DNA from: Evansella cellulosilytica DSM 2522
GTDB lineage: Bacteria > Bacillota > Bacilli > Bacillales > Salisediminibacteriaceae
Assembly: GCF_000177235.2 (NCBI RefSeq)
Contig: NC_014829.1
Span: forward strand, 3,038,001 to 3,102,000
Length of the DNA: 64,000 nucleotides
Direction: 5' to 3'
The position numbers were made by a program, and so were the translations under genes. Under the pieces are notes generated by a model that saw only the letters and a program-made list of their open reading frames with translations, searched no databases and had not been told where the DNA came from. Below, piece after piece: positions 35,179 to 43,635 of this stretch (positions are counted from its first letter, which is position 1; the number at the start of each line of letters is the position of its first letter).

Positions 35179-35463
35179 CACACTCTCTCCCTACTATTAT
35201 TTTCTATTAGTCAATCATTTTATTGTTTTATTACCAGGTATAACTAACTACCATTCATTATAACTATTTTTAGATGGAAAAGACAGTACAAAGGAAACGA
35301 TCGATTTCAAAAAAAAACGGGTTAAAGTTGTCTCGAAACGCTCCGCTTTTCGATTTTTATATGTACACTATTCTTATAGGTTCTCCTACCTATAAGTAAG
35401 TATTTTCTAAAATGAATAGACTTTATGAGTGCTCAAAAAATATAAATCTTCTATTCCGTCCTA

Positions 35464-35643
35464 CTAATTCTCGCTATCTTCTATAAACGTATTTTTAAGT
35501 GACGACTTTCTCTCTGTATCTTTTATACCTAACTCTCTTTTAATCATTTTTAAATCCTCTAAAATCTTTTTAGTATTTATCCAAGTAGCTAATATTGCTA
35601 TAATTAATACAATAGAGAGAATGAATGATAAAAAATATAACAT
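35464..35643 (-). CDS. Small single-pass membrane protein (59 residues)
   Basis: MLYFLSFILSIVLIIAILAT is a membrane helix, followed by a charged helix, TKKILEDLKMIKRELGIKD, and a polar tail. AAAGGGGGGCTAAAATAAT lies before the ATG. The helix-plus-basic coiled segment resembles small membrane proteins of unknown role in Bacillaceae. It is upstream of fabF on the same strand, 285 bases away. Confidence 0.55.
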   Translation of the reverse strand: MLYFLSFILSIVLIIAILATWINTKKILEDLKMIKRELGIKDTERKSSLKNTFIEDSEN

Positions 35644-35812
35644 ATTATTTTAGCCCCCCTTTCCCAATCCTATTTATTTAAATCTTCCATATCTATTAAT
35701 ATATTCCTGCATTTAAGTTGTATTTCCACTTATGAATCAGTAAGAACGAGGTTGATTGATAAGATTGATTTATAACCATGAAGTAGTGCCAGGACCAGTT
35801 GCACTCACTTGA

Positions 35813-35862
35813 AAAAGGATGACTCAAAAGGTCGAAATGTTACTTTTTGAGTCATCCTCTTT
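35813..35862. repeat. Family C palindrome
   Basis: AAGGATGACTCAAAAGGTC with TACTTTTTGAGTCATCCTC. It is just 3' of the small basic protein gene at 35877 (minus strand) and probably terminates it. Confidence 0.75.
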
Positions 35863-35876
35863 CGGAGATTATCATC

Positions 35877-36026
35877 CTACGACCATTTATTTAATAGCTT
35901 TTCTCCTTCTTTTGTTAAGAAGATTTTACCTTCTTTCTTACCCTTCATTAAATGCTCTGCAGTCATGGATTTATTCGAACGACTATTTTGATTTTTTCTT
36001 CCTTTGAAGATTTTCATTTTAATCAT
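35877..36026 (-). CDS. Small basic protein (49 residues)
   Basis: MIKMKIFKGRKNQNSRSNKS and then a helix, MTAEHLMKGKKEGKIFLTKE. It is highly basic with no membrane segment. GGGAGATGATGAA lies before the ATG at 36026; a longer frame to 36146 lacks a site. It resembles no family I can name; being beside sporulation-type micropeptides it may be spore-linked. Confidence 0.5.
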   Translation of the reverse strand: MIKMKIFKGRKNQNSRSNKSMTAEHLMKGKKEGKIFLTKEGEKLLNKWS

Positions 36027-36241
36027 TTCATCATCTCCCTTTTGTTTTAGGAATATTTGATGATATTCACTTTTTATTATTGTAGTCATTTCTAAAAAAT
36101 GTGTGTTTGCCCACATTGTATTTTTTAATGTTTTTAACGACAACATTAGCCCATTTTTAATTTGTAACTGCTAATTAACTATACAAAAAGTAGCTACCTT
36201 ACATATGTTGTAGTAGCCCTATACGAAAGGGGGGTTCGATT

Positions 36242-36343
36242 ATGGGTTACGGACACCACGGAGGCGGTTTTGCAGCAGGGTTTGCTTTAGTCCTTGTTCT
36301 GTTTATTCTGCTCGTCATTATTGGAGCAGCATGGGCTTGGTAA
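36242..36343 (+). CDS. YjcZ-family micropeptide 4 (33 residues)
   Basis: MGYGHHGGGFAAGFALVLVL and then FILLVIIGAAWAW. It is the closest of the four to B. subtilis YjcZ in its Gly/His-rich head. AAAGGGGGG lies upstream. In B. subtilis yjcZ follows yjcA, consistent with the yjcA-like gene further right. Confidence 0.85.
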   Translation: MGYGHHGGGFAAGFALVLVLFILLVIIGAAWAW

Positions 36344-36361
36344 ATTCAGCAAGAAATTATT

Positions 36362-36413
36362 AAAAAAAAGAGGGTGACTCAGAAGGTTGAATTTTTACCT
36401 TTTGAGTCACCCT
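36362..36413. repeat. Family C palindrome
   Basis: AGAGGGTGACTCAGAAGGTT with ACCTTTTGAGTCACCCTCT. It follows the micropeptide gene and would act as its terminator. Confidence 0.8.
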
Positions 36414-36542
36414 CTAAGTATTGTGCGAAGTCTCCACAAACCTATAAAGCCCAGTATAAGTGGCGTTTTTATAGTTTGCTCGGGGCGCATGGAGCCATAG
36501 CCTGAACTCTTAATAGCTTTTCGGACAGCGCTCTTCTTACTA

Positions 36543-37193
36543 TTAATGAAGTTCGCTAAAAAGCCGCTCTTGAACGAGAATGGTGTCAATTGGACACTCA
36601 TCAGCATCCCTACCGTATTGCCAAGCCCAAACGTTTCCACCACAATTAGGTGCTACTGGATTGTAACGAGGCATTTTCGTTTTAGCTGAAATGCCGACTT
36701 CTGGTTCTGCACTCCAAAGTACCGTTTGTTCTCGTACGAGATCACTTCTCTCAGCTGCTTGACAATAAGCTTCATTAAAAGGGCCTTCCGTAGGATCATT
36801 GTATATTCCAGGTCGATAATTACTATTATAAAACCTTTCCACCCAAGCAATAATCCAATCTGCATCTACTTCAAAAAAACGCTCTACATTGGCAAAGATG
36901 AATACCCCTTCGTCGATGCCAACTCTTTGTGCATTATAAATCGCATTTTGAGCTGCAATTCTTCCTGCTTGATAGCCTACTGCAGAACGGAAATTATTAT
37001 AAATAGGCATCACCTTTATACCATTATTTTTTAAGAAAGAGATTTCTGTCCTTGTTAGCCCTTCACTAACATTTTCAATTGTATTTAAGTATCTTCCCCA
37101 CACGTCAGGTTGACCGAAGTTACTTCGTACACATTGTAACAGCTGCTCGTTGACTGCAGCTGCTGAGTCAACTCCCCATATTAATTTTTGCAT
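36543..37193 (-). CDS. DUF1906 glycoside-hydrolase-like domain protein
   Basis: A 216-residue single-domain protein of the Rv2525c-like glycoside hydrolase group (TIM barrel). It begins WGVDSAAAVNEQLLQCVR, has the acidic strand ends typical of the fold (GVFIFANVE, WIIAWVERF) and ends with VWAWQYGRDADECPIDTILV. There is no signal peptide, so it may act in the mother cell or spore rather than be secreted by Sec. Activity is unproven. GGAGGCGTTAAT precedes the ATG. Confidence 0.78.
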   Translation of the reverse strand: MQKLIWGVDSAAAVNEQLLQCVRSNFGQPDVWGRYLNTIENVSEGLTRTEISFLKNNGIKVMPIYNNFRSAVGYQAGRIAAQNAIYNAQRVGIDEGVFIFANVERFFEVDADWIIAWVERFYNSNYRPGIYNDPTEGPFNEAYCQAAERSDLVREQTVLWSAEPEVGISAKTKMPRYNPVAPNCGGNVWAWQYGRDADECPIDTILVQERLFSELH

Positions 37194-37592
37194 ATTAACG
37201 CCTCCCTCACCTCACTATATGTAAACGCAATAGTGAAAAGTGACTATTCCGAAAGAAATTAAAAACAATTGACCTATTTTTTTATATTTCCGCTACATAG
37301 CTATACAAGCCATCTTTTTAATCATAAAATACATTAATCCCTTCCTAAAATGAGTTCATGTTAAAAAGGTTTCTCCTTTATAAATCTAGGATGTTTTTAC
37401 GGCTCGCCCTCTCTCTAACCATGAACTATAGTTTTTAGGAAGGGATCACCCTCTCCCTATATGAGGGAGACGGGTTAAAAAGGGATTGCGACGATTTGAC
37501 AGCTTCTCCTAAAAGAAATAATTCCAGGTAAGATAGCCGCCTGTTCTTATCATACAGAAAAGCACTCTGAACAGAATCAGAGTGCTACATCA
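37194..37592. other. Intergenic stretch without recognised gene
   Basis: About 400 bases between the DUF1906 gene and DoxX. It holds a modest dyad (CCCTCTCCCTATATGAGGGA at 37450-37469) and the DoxX terminator at its right end; otherwise nothing is seen. Confidence 0.5.
37556..37587 (-). terminator. Terminator of the DoxX gene
   Basis: AGCACTCTGA pairs with TCAGAGTGCT, and TTTTCT follows on the minus strand. Confidence 0.85.
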
Positions 37593-38093
37593 TTATACTG
37601 TTGTTGCTTCTGCATTCCCTTTACTTCTAAATAGCTTTGCACGAAGATATGGTATGACCCAACGGTCTCCTCCGAATTTACCTGCGTTGTAACCAGCAGC
37701 TAAAATAAAGATTGTGATCAATGTCATCCAAGGATTTGTTGAAATTGTCCCTGCAAACATAAACGCAAAATTCATCATGATACCAAAGAAAGCAGCTGCC
37801 GTCGTTAACACACCGATGATTAGTCCTAATCCTACAAGTAGCTCTCCCCAAGCGACCATAAAGCTAAATGTACCTGCATACGGTAAGGCAAAGTTCTCTA
37901 TAAATGCGTGGTATGTTGGATACGTTGCCGCTACTGTTTCGTTTGCTACTACGCCGTGTAAATAACCACTTGCATCAAATCCACCTGTCACTTTTCCCCA
38001 TCCTGCTGTTAACCAAGACCATCCTAAGTAAATTCGTAATACTGTTAAAATACCTGCTGCGATTTTGTTGTTTCTTATAAAGTTCATAAACAT
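37593..38093 (-). CDS. DoxX-family membrane protein
   Basis: A 166-residue protein with four membrane helices. Family features are RIYLGWSWLTAGWGKV at the N-terminus and WGELLVGLGLIIGVLTTAAA in the middle. It belongs to the DoxX/thiosulfate-quinone oxidoreductase-like group, in Bacillus often linked to redox or oxidative-stress membrane complexes; no direct function is proven. AGGAGGAATGTAAC precedes the ATG. Confidence 0.85.
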   Translation of the reverse strand: MFMNFIRNNKIAAGILTVLRIYLGWSWLTAGWGKVTGGFDASGYLHGVVANETVAATYPTYHAFIENFALPYAGTFSFMVAWGELLVGLGLIIGVLTTAAAFFGIMMNFAFMFAGTISTNPWMTLITIFILAAGYNAGKFGGDRWVIPYLRAKLFRSKGNAEATTV

Positions 38094-38316
38094 GTTACAT
38101 TCCTCCTAAAGGTTATAAAATATGATAATAGCAATTTTGAATAATACAAGTTCCACTTTACTAATATTGAAGTTTATTTTGTTTAGTGATCACTAACTTT
38201 CTTCACTTTTAGTATATAACGGAAAACACTATTACGACTGTTGTAACTGTGAACATATAGTTGCAAAACAGTGACTAATCTGTGACATACATCACACCCG
38301 ATTATTCTGCATAAGA

Positions 38317-38356
38317 AAAGACGTTATAGCAGTAAAGCTGCTATAACGTCTTTTCT
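38317..38356. terminator. Bidirectional terminator hairpin
   Basis: AAAGACGTTATAGCAG pairs perfectly with CTGCTATAACGTCTTT. It lies between DoxX and the next minus-strand gene, whose transcript it probably ends. Confidence 0.85.
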
Positions 38357-38437
38357 TTTAAGGCTGTTTTCGTAAACATTGTTGTTATTTAAGACTTTGT
38401 AAAACGAAAGGTGGAGACTCCAGAAGGAAAAGCAATA

Positions 38438-38482
38438 AGGGCACTGAAAAAGTGGTGTTCTTTCACTTTTTCAGTGCCCTCC
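38438..38482. repeat. Family B palindrome, copy 5
   Basis: AAGGGCACTGAAAAAGTG pairs with CACTTTTTCAGTGCCCT. The 40 bases before it (ACGAAAGGTGGAGACTCCAG) recur before copy 6 at 41270, so a longer unit has been copied. Confidence 0.82.
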
Positions 38483-38565
38483 TTTTCGGCGTTTAAGCCC
38501 GCTAGTATGCACATCGGATAAATTCCACTGACAAGACTTTCTACCTCTCGTTGGGTCACTATTGA

Positions 38566-38829
38566 TTATATCGATTCATCTACGTACTTCCCTTTACCAC
38601 TTAATTCATTTTCTACCTTTTCACCGATATGTTTTATTTTTTCTTTATTTAGCTGTTTATGTTTATAATCGACTTTTTCTTTTTCATTGAAGTACGTTTT
38701 CTCCTTTGTTACATCAAAAAACTCAACTATTTGCGTCGGTGCAGTTGGGCTAATATTCGTTCTACTATTATTCTTTCTTTGATTGTACAAAATAAACTGT
38801 TCATCTTTCATTGGTGGTATATATCCCAT
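38566..38829 (-). CDS. Uncharacterised Bacillaceae protein starting MGYIPP
   Basis: An 87-residue hydrophilic protein: MGYIPPMKDEQFILYNQR at the N-terminus, then Lys/Glu-rich segments. The MGYIPP-x-x-DEQ start recurs in short uncharacterised Bacillus proteins. It lies among sporulation-type genes (yjcZ-like, yjcA-like), which hints at the spore coat but proves nothing. The ATG at 38829 follows AGGTG; the GTG at 38838 is within that site. Confidence 0.6.
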   Translation of the reverse strand: MGYIPPMKDEQFILYNQRKNNSRTNISPTAPTQIVEFFDVTKEKTYFNEKEKVDYKHKQLNKEKIKHIGEKVENELSGKGKYVDESI

Positions 38830-39033
38830 TACTAGCACCTCACTTCATCGTTTTTAATAAGCTATACCCGCTCATACACTTTCTAAACGAAACGCTTTTA
38901 TATGATGAAAATATATCATTCTCGTGGATGCCTTTTATTTATCACAATAAGTACTAGACGACTGTGGAAACGTGTATACATCACTTGATTCAACAACAAG
39001 GTCTTAACACAGCGAAACGAACAAAATTATTCA

Positions 39034-39495
39034 TTATTTACTGTGATCAGATTTAGTAATATTTGAAGACTGCTTCACGTTATTTTTGAACCATTCATAA
39101 TCAGAGGTAGTGTTGTTTTGTTCATTTACAATATTCGAAGGTTCTTGAGGATTTACAAAAGGTGCTTCGTTTATATTATTTGACTTTTCTAATTCTTTTT
39201 CCTTCTTTTCGGATATCATTTTTTCCTTTTCTCTCGTCATAATTTGAATATTAGCTTCTAACTGTTCCTTTTCTAACAATAGTCCTTTTTTTTCGTTAGT
39301 TAACTGTTCCATTTTATCTTCTAATTTACGATTTTCTTTCTTTAACATATCATTTTCCACTTTTAATTCTTCTAGCAATTTGTAATGATAGTTTTCCTCA
39401 TAATCCTTTACTTTGTTACGATATTTTTGTAATTCTGATTGCAGATATATTACCTTTTGTTTCACTTGAACAGGTGTTAATTTTTCCTTCGCCAC
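39034..39495 (-). CDS. Coiled-coil protein of unknown function
   Basis: About 153 residues. From residue 10 to about 105 there are continuous Lys/Glu heptads (EENYHYKLLEELKVENDML, KKENRKLEDKMEQLTNEKKG), a long coiled coil, then an Asn/Ser-rich tail. There is no signal peptide. GGGGGC lies 8 bases before a GTG at 39495, chosen over an ATG at 39519 that has AAAGG directly against it. In B. subtilis the same place near yjcA and fabI holds coat genes, so a coat or scaffold role is possible. Confidence 0.55.
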   Translation of the reverse strand: MAKEKLTPVQVKQKVIYLQSELQKYRNKVKDYEENYHYKLLEELKVENDMLKKENRKLEDKMEQLTNEKKGLLLEKEQLEANIQIMTREKEKMISEKKEKELEKSNNINEAPFVNPQEPSNIVNEQNNTTSDYEWFKNNVKQSSNITKSDHSK

Positions 39496-39595
39496 TGTAA
39501 CTGCCCCCTTTTTTTCCATCCTTTATTACTACCATATGTATGAAATATTAAAACTTGCTAACGAAGCGATTTTTTAAAAAATGATGAAGAAATTT

Positions 39596-39665
39596 TGCCA
39601 CATTATTCTGAAGTAATCTTGAGTACTCTGCTAGTTACTACGCACTTTCGGAAAGATTCCACAAC
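39596..39665. repeat. Family E element, decayed copy
   Basis: GAGTACTCTGCTAGTTACTACGC recalls the inner core of the intact E elements, and GGAAAGATTCCAC the outer arm. It lies directly 3' of the epimerase terminator when read on the minus strand. Confidence 0.45.
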
Positions 39666-39679
39666 CATTTAAGAAGAAA

Positions 39680-39709
39680 TAAAAACTAGCTTTATGAAGC
39701 TAGTTTTTA
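39680..39709 (-). terminator. Terminator of the epimerase gene
   Basis: AAAAACTAGCTT pairs with AAGCTAGTTTTT; a T-rich run follows on the minus strand. Confidence 0.85.
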
Positions 39710-39753
39710 ATCTTTTTCTAGTGCAAGTTCAATATTGACTTTTTAGTATTAAC

Positions 39754-40677
39754 TCATTTGCGTTTTGTCTCTTTTATTAATTCATTTAAATACCACTGGA
39801 CAGTTTTTTCTAATGCAGCACCAAATGTATGGGTCATCTTCCAACCGAGTTCACGTACTGAGATGAGGTCTTCTTCCTTATGAATTCTTTTTTGAGTAAA
39901 TACAGGAAAACTACACTTCATGAGTGATTCCTGTCTTTTCATTCGCGCAAGGATATTTTTTACTACTTCTATATCTTTTTTTGGTTCACTCGTGTGAATA
40001 TAGTATGTTTTCCCTATTCGTCCTTTCATTAAAGCTAAATATATTGCTTCACATTGATCCTTAACGTACACCCACTCTCTTATTAAGCCTTCATTGCCGT
40101 ATATAGGAATAGTTAAGTTATTAACTGCTTTTGTAATGACATTAGGAATAAATTCACTATGCCTTTGATCCTCCCCAAAACTACAGCAGCTTTTTACGGA
40201 TATAATTGGAGCGCCATATGTTCGAAAAAACGAGCGTATATATAAGTCTGTTGTGTTTTCTTTTCCCATATATGAAACAAAAGGTTTCCTATGAGAACCA
40301 ATGACTTCACTAGAAGAAACATATACCATTCGTTTTGCTTTCCCTTTTCTTAATTGCTCCAATAAGTGAACTACACTTAAATCACTTTCTTGTTTTGAAA
40401 TAGAAGGGACCAACGTGCAATCGTCCTTTAAATCCTCAAAATAAATGATTGCGTCATAATTGATATCAAATAGATTATTTACCGAATATTTATCATCTAG
40501 ATCTGTCTCAATAAAACGATATTTTTTTAAACTATTTAGTTTCTTTTCGGTTCCATTATAATCTGATTTTTTACGGTCAGCATTAGTTATAAATGTATGT
40601 GGATGCTTTTCTGCAATCATCTTTATAAAGTAGGAACCAATAAAACTCAATCCTCCAGTTACAAGGATATTTTTCAT
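39754..40677 (-). CDS. NAD-dependent epimerase/dehydratase (extended SDR)
   Basis: A 307-residue protein. The nucleotide-binding start is ILVTGGLSFIGSYFIKMI (TGGxxFIG). The serine-tyrosine-lysine region is altered: SSSEVIGSHRKPFVSYMGKE keeps a Y-x-x-x-K-like pattern (Y-M-G-K-E, one residue short). It resembles dTDP-glucose dehydratase/UDP-glucose epimerase-type sugar-nucleotide enzymes, but catalytic competence is uncertain. Located in a spore-gene region, it may serve spore-surface polysaccharide. Start after AGGTTACC at 40677. Confidence 0.75.
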   Translation of the reverse strand: MKNILVTGGLSFIGSYFIKMIAEKHPHTFITNADRKKSDYNGTEKKLNSLKKYRFIETDLDDKYSVNNLFDINYDAIIYFEDLKDDCTLVPSISKQESDLSVVHLLEQLRKGKAKRMVYVSSSEVIGSHRKPFVSYMGKENTTDLYIRSFFRTYGAPIISVKSCCSFGEDQRHSEFIPNVITKAVNNLTIPIYGNEGLIREWVYVKDQCEAIYLALMKGRIGKTYYIHTSEPKKDIEVVKNILARMKRQESLMKCSFPVFTQKRIHKEEDLISVRELGWKMTHTFGAALEKTVQWYLNELIKETKRK

Positions 40678-40738
40678 TGGTAACCTCCCTTTTCTAAATT
40701 ATAGATAAGCGATATTCTCATCCGAATTTCAGTATTCA

Positions 40739-41089
40739 TCATAGCCATTTTATAATGGCCGATTCAATAATCGAAGCAACTGCCGAGGCTGCTAATATGA
40801 TGATAATAACTGAAACAATTGTAGGTAGTATGAAGTAACTGCATAATAATAAAATACTCGACCAAATACTCATACACCAATGACAAGTAAAAAGCTCACC
40901 AAGCCATTTTTTCCAACCAACATCCTCAATCACAATGACAGTTTCCACTTCTCCAGATTCATCGGTTTCTTCTTCGTAAGTTAAGAATATCTTTCTTATA
41001 AACAATGTTATAGAATCATATAGTAATAAATGAGTTAATCTGAAAACTGCTAGTGCAAATAACATAAATTGAAATCCATGTAATGTCAT
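40739..41089 (-). CDS. yjcA: YjcA-like DUF1360 sporulation protein
   Basis: A 116-residue protein with two to three hydrophobic segments and the DUF1360 signature, FALAVFRLTHLLLYD at the N-terminus and LGELFTCHWCMSIWSS. The Cys-x-x-Cys pair could bind metal or form a disulfide. B. subtilis YjcA belongs to the same family and is made in sporulation. The ATG at 41089 follows AGGTG by nine bases; an in-frame GTG at 41101 is within that site. Confidence 0.8.
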   Translation of the reverse strand: MTLHGFQFMLFALAVFRLTHLLLYDSITLFIRKIFLTYEEETDESGEVETVIVIEDVGWKKWLGELFTCHWCMSIWSSILLLCSYFILPTIVSVIIIILAASAVASIIESAIIKWL

Positions 41090-41269
41090 TTCTTTTCGCA
41101 CCTGCTTATAAAGAAAATAGTGAGAGGCCCCTCTCTCTATCCATATGATAAAAATTCATTTTTGCTAATGATCTAAGAAAAATCACTTTTCTAAAAGCGT
41201 TTTTTGTAAAACTTGTTGCTTTTTCAGACTTGGTGAAACGAAAGGTGGTTACTCCAGCGGGAATATGAA

Positions 41270-41311
41270 GAAGGGCACTGAAAAAGTTGATCTGCACTTT
41301 TCAGTGCCCTC
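41270..41311. repeat. Family B palindrome, copy 6
   Basis: AAGGGCACTGAAAAAGTTG with CACTTTTCAGTGCCCTC. CGAAAGGTGGTTACTCCAGC before it matches the flank of copy 5. The remaining 41090-41484 shows only GC-richer fragments (GCGAAAAGCGTCCGCTTGT near 41368), like family D ends. Confidence 0.8.
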
Positions 41312-41484
41312 AATGCAACAAACGGAGCCATTGCCAGTGAATTTTTCCCTATTAGTTATAGCCTTGTCCGCGAAAAGCGTCCGCTTGTAGGGCAACCAAG
41401 CTAACAAATTTAATTCAAAACATCAAACTTTACGAAAAGAGCCTATCTAAATGATACTTTAAGTACCTATTTCATCTAACAAGA

Positions 41485-41531
41485 AAGGGTGACACAAAAG
41501 GTTGAATTTCCCCCTTTCGTGCCACCCTTTC
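41485..41531. repeat. Family C palindrome beside the intron 3' end
   Basis: AAAGGGTGACACAAAAGGTTG with CTTTCGTGCCACCCTTT. Compensatory changes in both arms (GTGACA and TGTGCC-type) keep it paired, which argues for selection on the hairpin. It begins 14 bases downstream of the intron end. Confidence 0.75.
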
Positions 41532-41544
41532 TATCTCTCCTCAA

Positions 41545-43594
41545 ATAGAGTAGGCGCATGAAATTATTCATGCGCCTCTCACAGATCCGTACGTGCGGGT
41601 CATCGCATACGGCTCCTCCATGATTATCCCCGTTGGGGATGATGATCATTGTAAAGTTTTACAAGTGAGACAAGACCGATTTCTACGAACCATTCTTTAG
41701 GTAAAGCAGTATGTACTGGGGTAGACAAAGAGCTTCTCCATCTATTCATACGCAATCTAGGGAGATCTCCTTTCCATTTTCTTTTCCTCAGTTCCCTGTG
41801 CAATTTCCTAATATTTCTCCAACTTCTTAATTGAACTGATCTTAATCTTCTACGTATCCATCCATCAAATATAGTGAATATAGTCTTCCCATAAAAGTGA
41901 CCAAAGTAGTTACCCCAACCTCTTAGGTATGGATTAAGTTTTTCTTTAATCAATGTCTCGATGTTTACGGTTTGGTTTCGCCTAGTGATCTCCTTAACCT
42001 TTTCTTTAAATTTCTTTAAAGCTTTAGGAGATGCAGAAACATAATAACCACCCTTGAATTCGTGACCCAAAAATAGAAATGGTTCTTCTAGGTTATTAAC
42101 AACCTTAGTCTTTTCAGGGTGAACCGTTAAACCTAGTTCCTCGTTTAAGAAGCGAGTTACTGATTTAAGGACTCTTTCAGCCCCTTTTTGTGATTTACAA
42201 CATATAACAAAGTCATCAGCGTACCTTGTGATTCGATGCCCCCGTTTTGTCATCAGTTCATCGAGTGGGTGTAAATAGATATTTGCAAGTAATGGACTAA
42301 TAACCCCACCTTGAGGTGTTCCTTTTTCAGTAAGGTGGAAGCTTCCTCCATCCATAACCCCTGCTTGTAAAAAACTCTGAATCAACCGAATAACACTACC
42401 GTCTACTACTTCTTCCCTTACAGCTTGAATGAGTTTATCCTGTGGGATTGTATCAAAGTAGGCTTTTAGATCAGCGTCAATTACGTACACATACCCATCC
42501 ATTAAATCCTTTCGGATTTTCTCTAATGCCATATGTGCACTTTTATTCGGTCTGAATCCGAAACTACAATCCAAAAATTTGTCTTCGAAAATTGGCTCTA
42601 TAATGCGACGTACAGCCGCTTGAACAACACGGTCTCTCACAGTAGGAATTCCTAAAGGTCTTTTCGTCCCATCCGTTTTTGGAATAAATACACGCTTCAC
42701 GGGTCTCGGTCTATAGGCCTTTTCTTTTAATTCACGTTGAAGAACTTGTACATTGTCCTCCACCCCGTGTTCAAAAGTACGGATAGAAACTCCATCTACT
42801 CCTGCAGACCCTCGATTTCGTTTTACCTCTTTGAATGCTTCCTCCATGTTGGACATAGCCCATACCTTATCCATTAAGCTATACCATTTTCTCTTTTGTG
42901 TAGACTTTACTCCATCACGAAAACTCTTCTGATTTAATCTCTCGCTCATGTTCGTATCCTTCCCTTGGCTCTCTCGGATGACTAGCACACGGCATTTTCC
43001 GAGTTTTACCTAAAGTACTCCGTCCCAAACGGTCTACTTACTATTCGACCCCAGTTCTTAGGCTCCACCTCACTGGCTTCTGCTTGGCACATGACGGCTT
43101 TCTAAATTGAATTGCTTTTCTTCCATGGACAGACGGGCTTCGCATCAAGTCCCTTCCTTTTGGGTAAGGGCTCGCCTTAGCAACGCCATGCTAAGTCACT
43201 CGCCATTACGACTTTTCCGACGAGCTTATTCACTAATATCCCCTGCTCTGACTTCTCACCACCCATAATCCCAACTCGCCCCTCACGGACTTGTTTGAGA
43301 GTTACCACTGCATAGCGGAGATGATGAGATCTCCTTGGGTCACGTCATCAAACTTTCCCTCGAACCCAGTCCTCATAACTTACAGAACCCTCTTGTGGCA
43401 CTGGACTTCCCCATCTTTCGCAAGGTTATCCGATTCTGTCAGCCAACATGGTGGTTAGTCGTCTGTTCCGAGATTCGCCTTCAGGTCCTCCACACATTTC
43501 CTCGCGGACATGCACTACCTGTCAGCTATACACTTCCGCCACTTCGGCGTGTTAGGGACTTCCACCCATTAGTTCGATGCGCTGCCAAGCGCAC
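41545..43594 (-). mobile_element. Group IIC intron
   Basis: On the minus strand it starts GTGCGCTTGGCAGCGC at 43594, a class C 5' end. The 3' end has domain V (GAGCCGTATGCGATGACCCG, GCACGTACGGATC) and a domain VI hairpin (AGGCGCATGAA/TTCATGCGCCT), ending near CTACTCTAT at 41545. A reverse transcriptase is encoded inside, and no endonuclease domain follows, as expected for class C. It is directly preceded by a hairpin with TTTTTC, the usual target of class C introns. Length about 2.05 kb; it appears intact. Confidence 0.9.
41624..42949 (-). CDS. ltrA: Group IIC intron reverse transcriptase/maturase
   Basis: A 441-residue intron-encoded protein. RT blocks in order: VFIPKTDGTKRPLGIPTVRD, SFGFRPNKSAHMAL, DADLKAYFDTI, GTPQGGVISPLLANIYL and the catalytic YADD at 243-246. 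The thumb/GIIM maturase region is LNPYLRGWGNYFGHF. No HNH endonuclease domain follows, typical of class C. It ends in a basic tail. The ATG at 42949 after GGGAAGGATACGAAC is chosen over 42988. It splices and mobilises the intron that holds it. Confidence 0.94.
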   Translation of the reverse strand: MSERLNQKSFRDGVKSTQKRKWYSLMDKVWAMSNMEEAFKEVKRNRGSAGVDGVSIRTFEHGVEDNVQVLQRELKEKAYRPRPVKRVFIPKTDGTKRPLGIPTVRDRVVQAAVRRIIEPIFEDKFLDCSFGFRPNKSAHMALEKIRKDLMDGYVYVIDADLKAYFDTIPQDKLIQAVREEVVDGSVIRLIQSFLQAGVMDGGSFHLTEKGTPQGGVISPLLANIYLHPLDELMTKRGHRITRYADDFVICCKSQKGAERVLKSVTRFLNEELGLTVHPEKTKVVNNLEEPFLFLGHEFKGGYYVSASPKALKKFKEKVKEITRRNQTVNIETLIKEKLNPYLRGWGNYFGHFYGKTIFTIFDGWIRRRLRSVQLRSWRNIRKLHRELRKRKWKGDLPRLRMNRWRSSLSTPVHTALPKEWFVEIGLVSLVKLYNDHHPQRG

Positions 43595-43625
43595 GAAAAA
43601 GAACCGTGCTACTACCGCACGGTCC
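43595..43625 (-). terminator. fabI terminator used as intron target
   Basis: On the minus strand GGACCGTGC pairs with GCACGGTTC around GGTAGTA, followed by TTTTTC and then the intron 5' end. It starts 11 bases after the fabI stop. Confidence 0.85.
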
Positions 43626-43635
43626 TTAAAAATGA

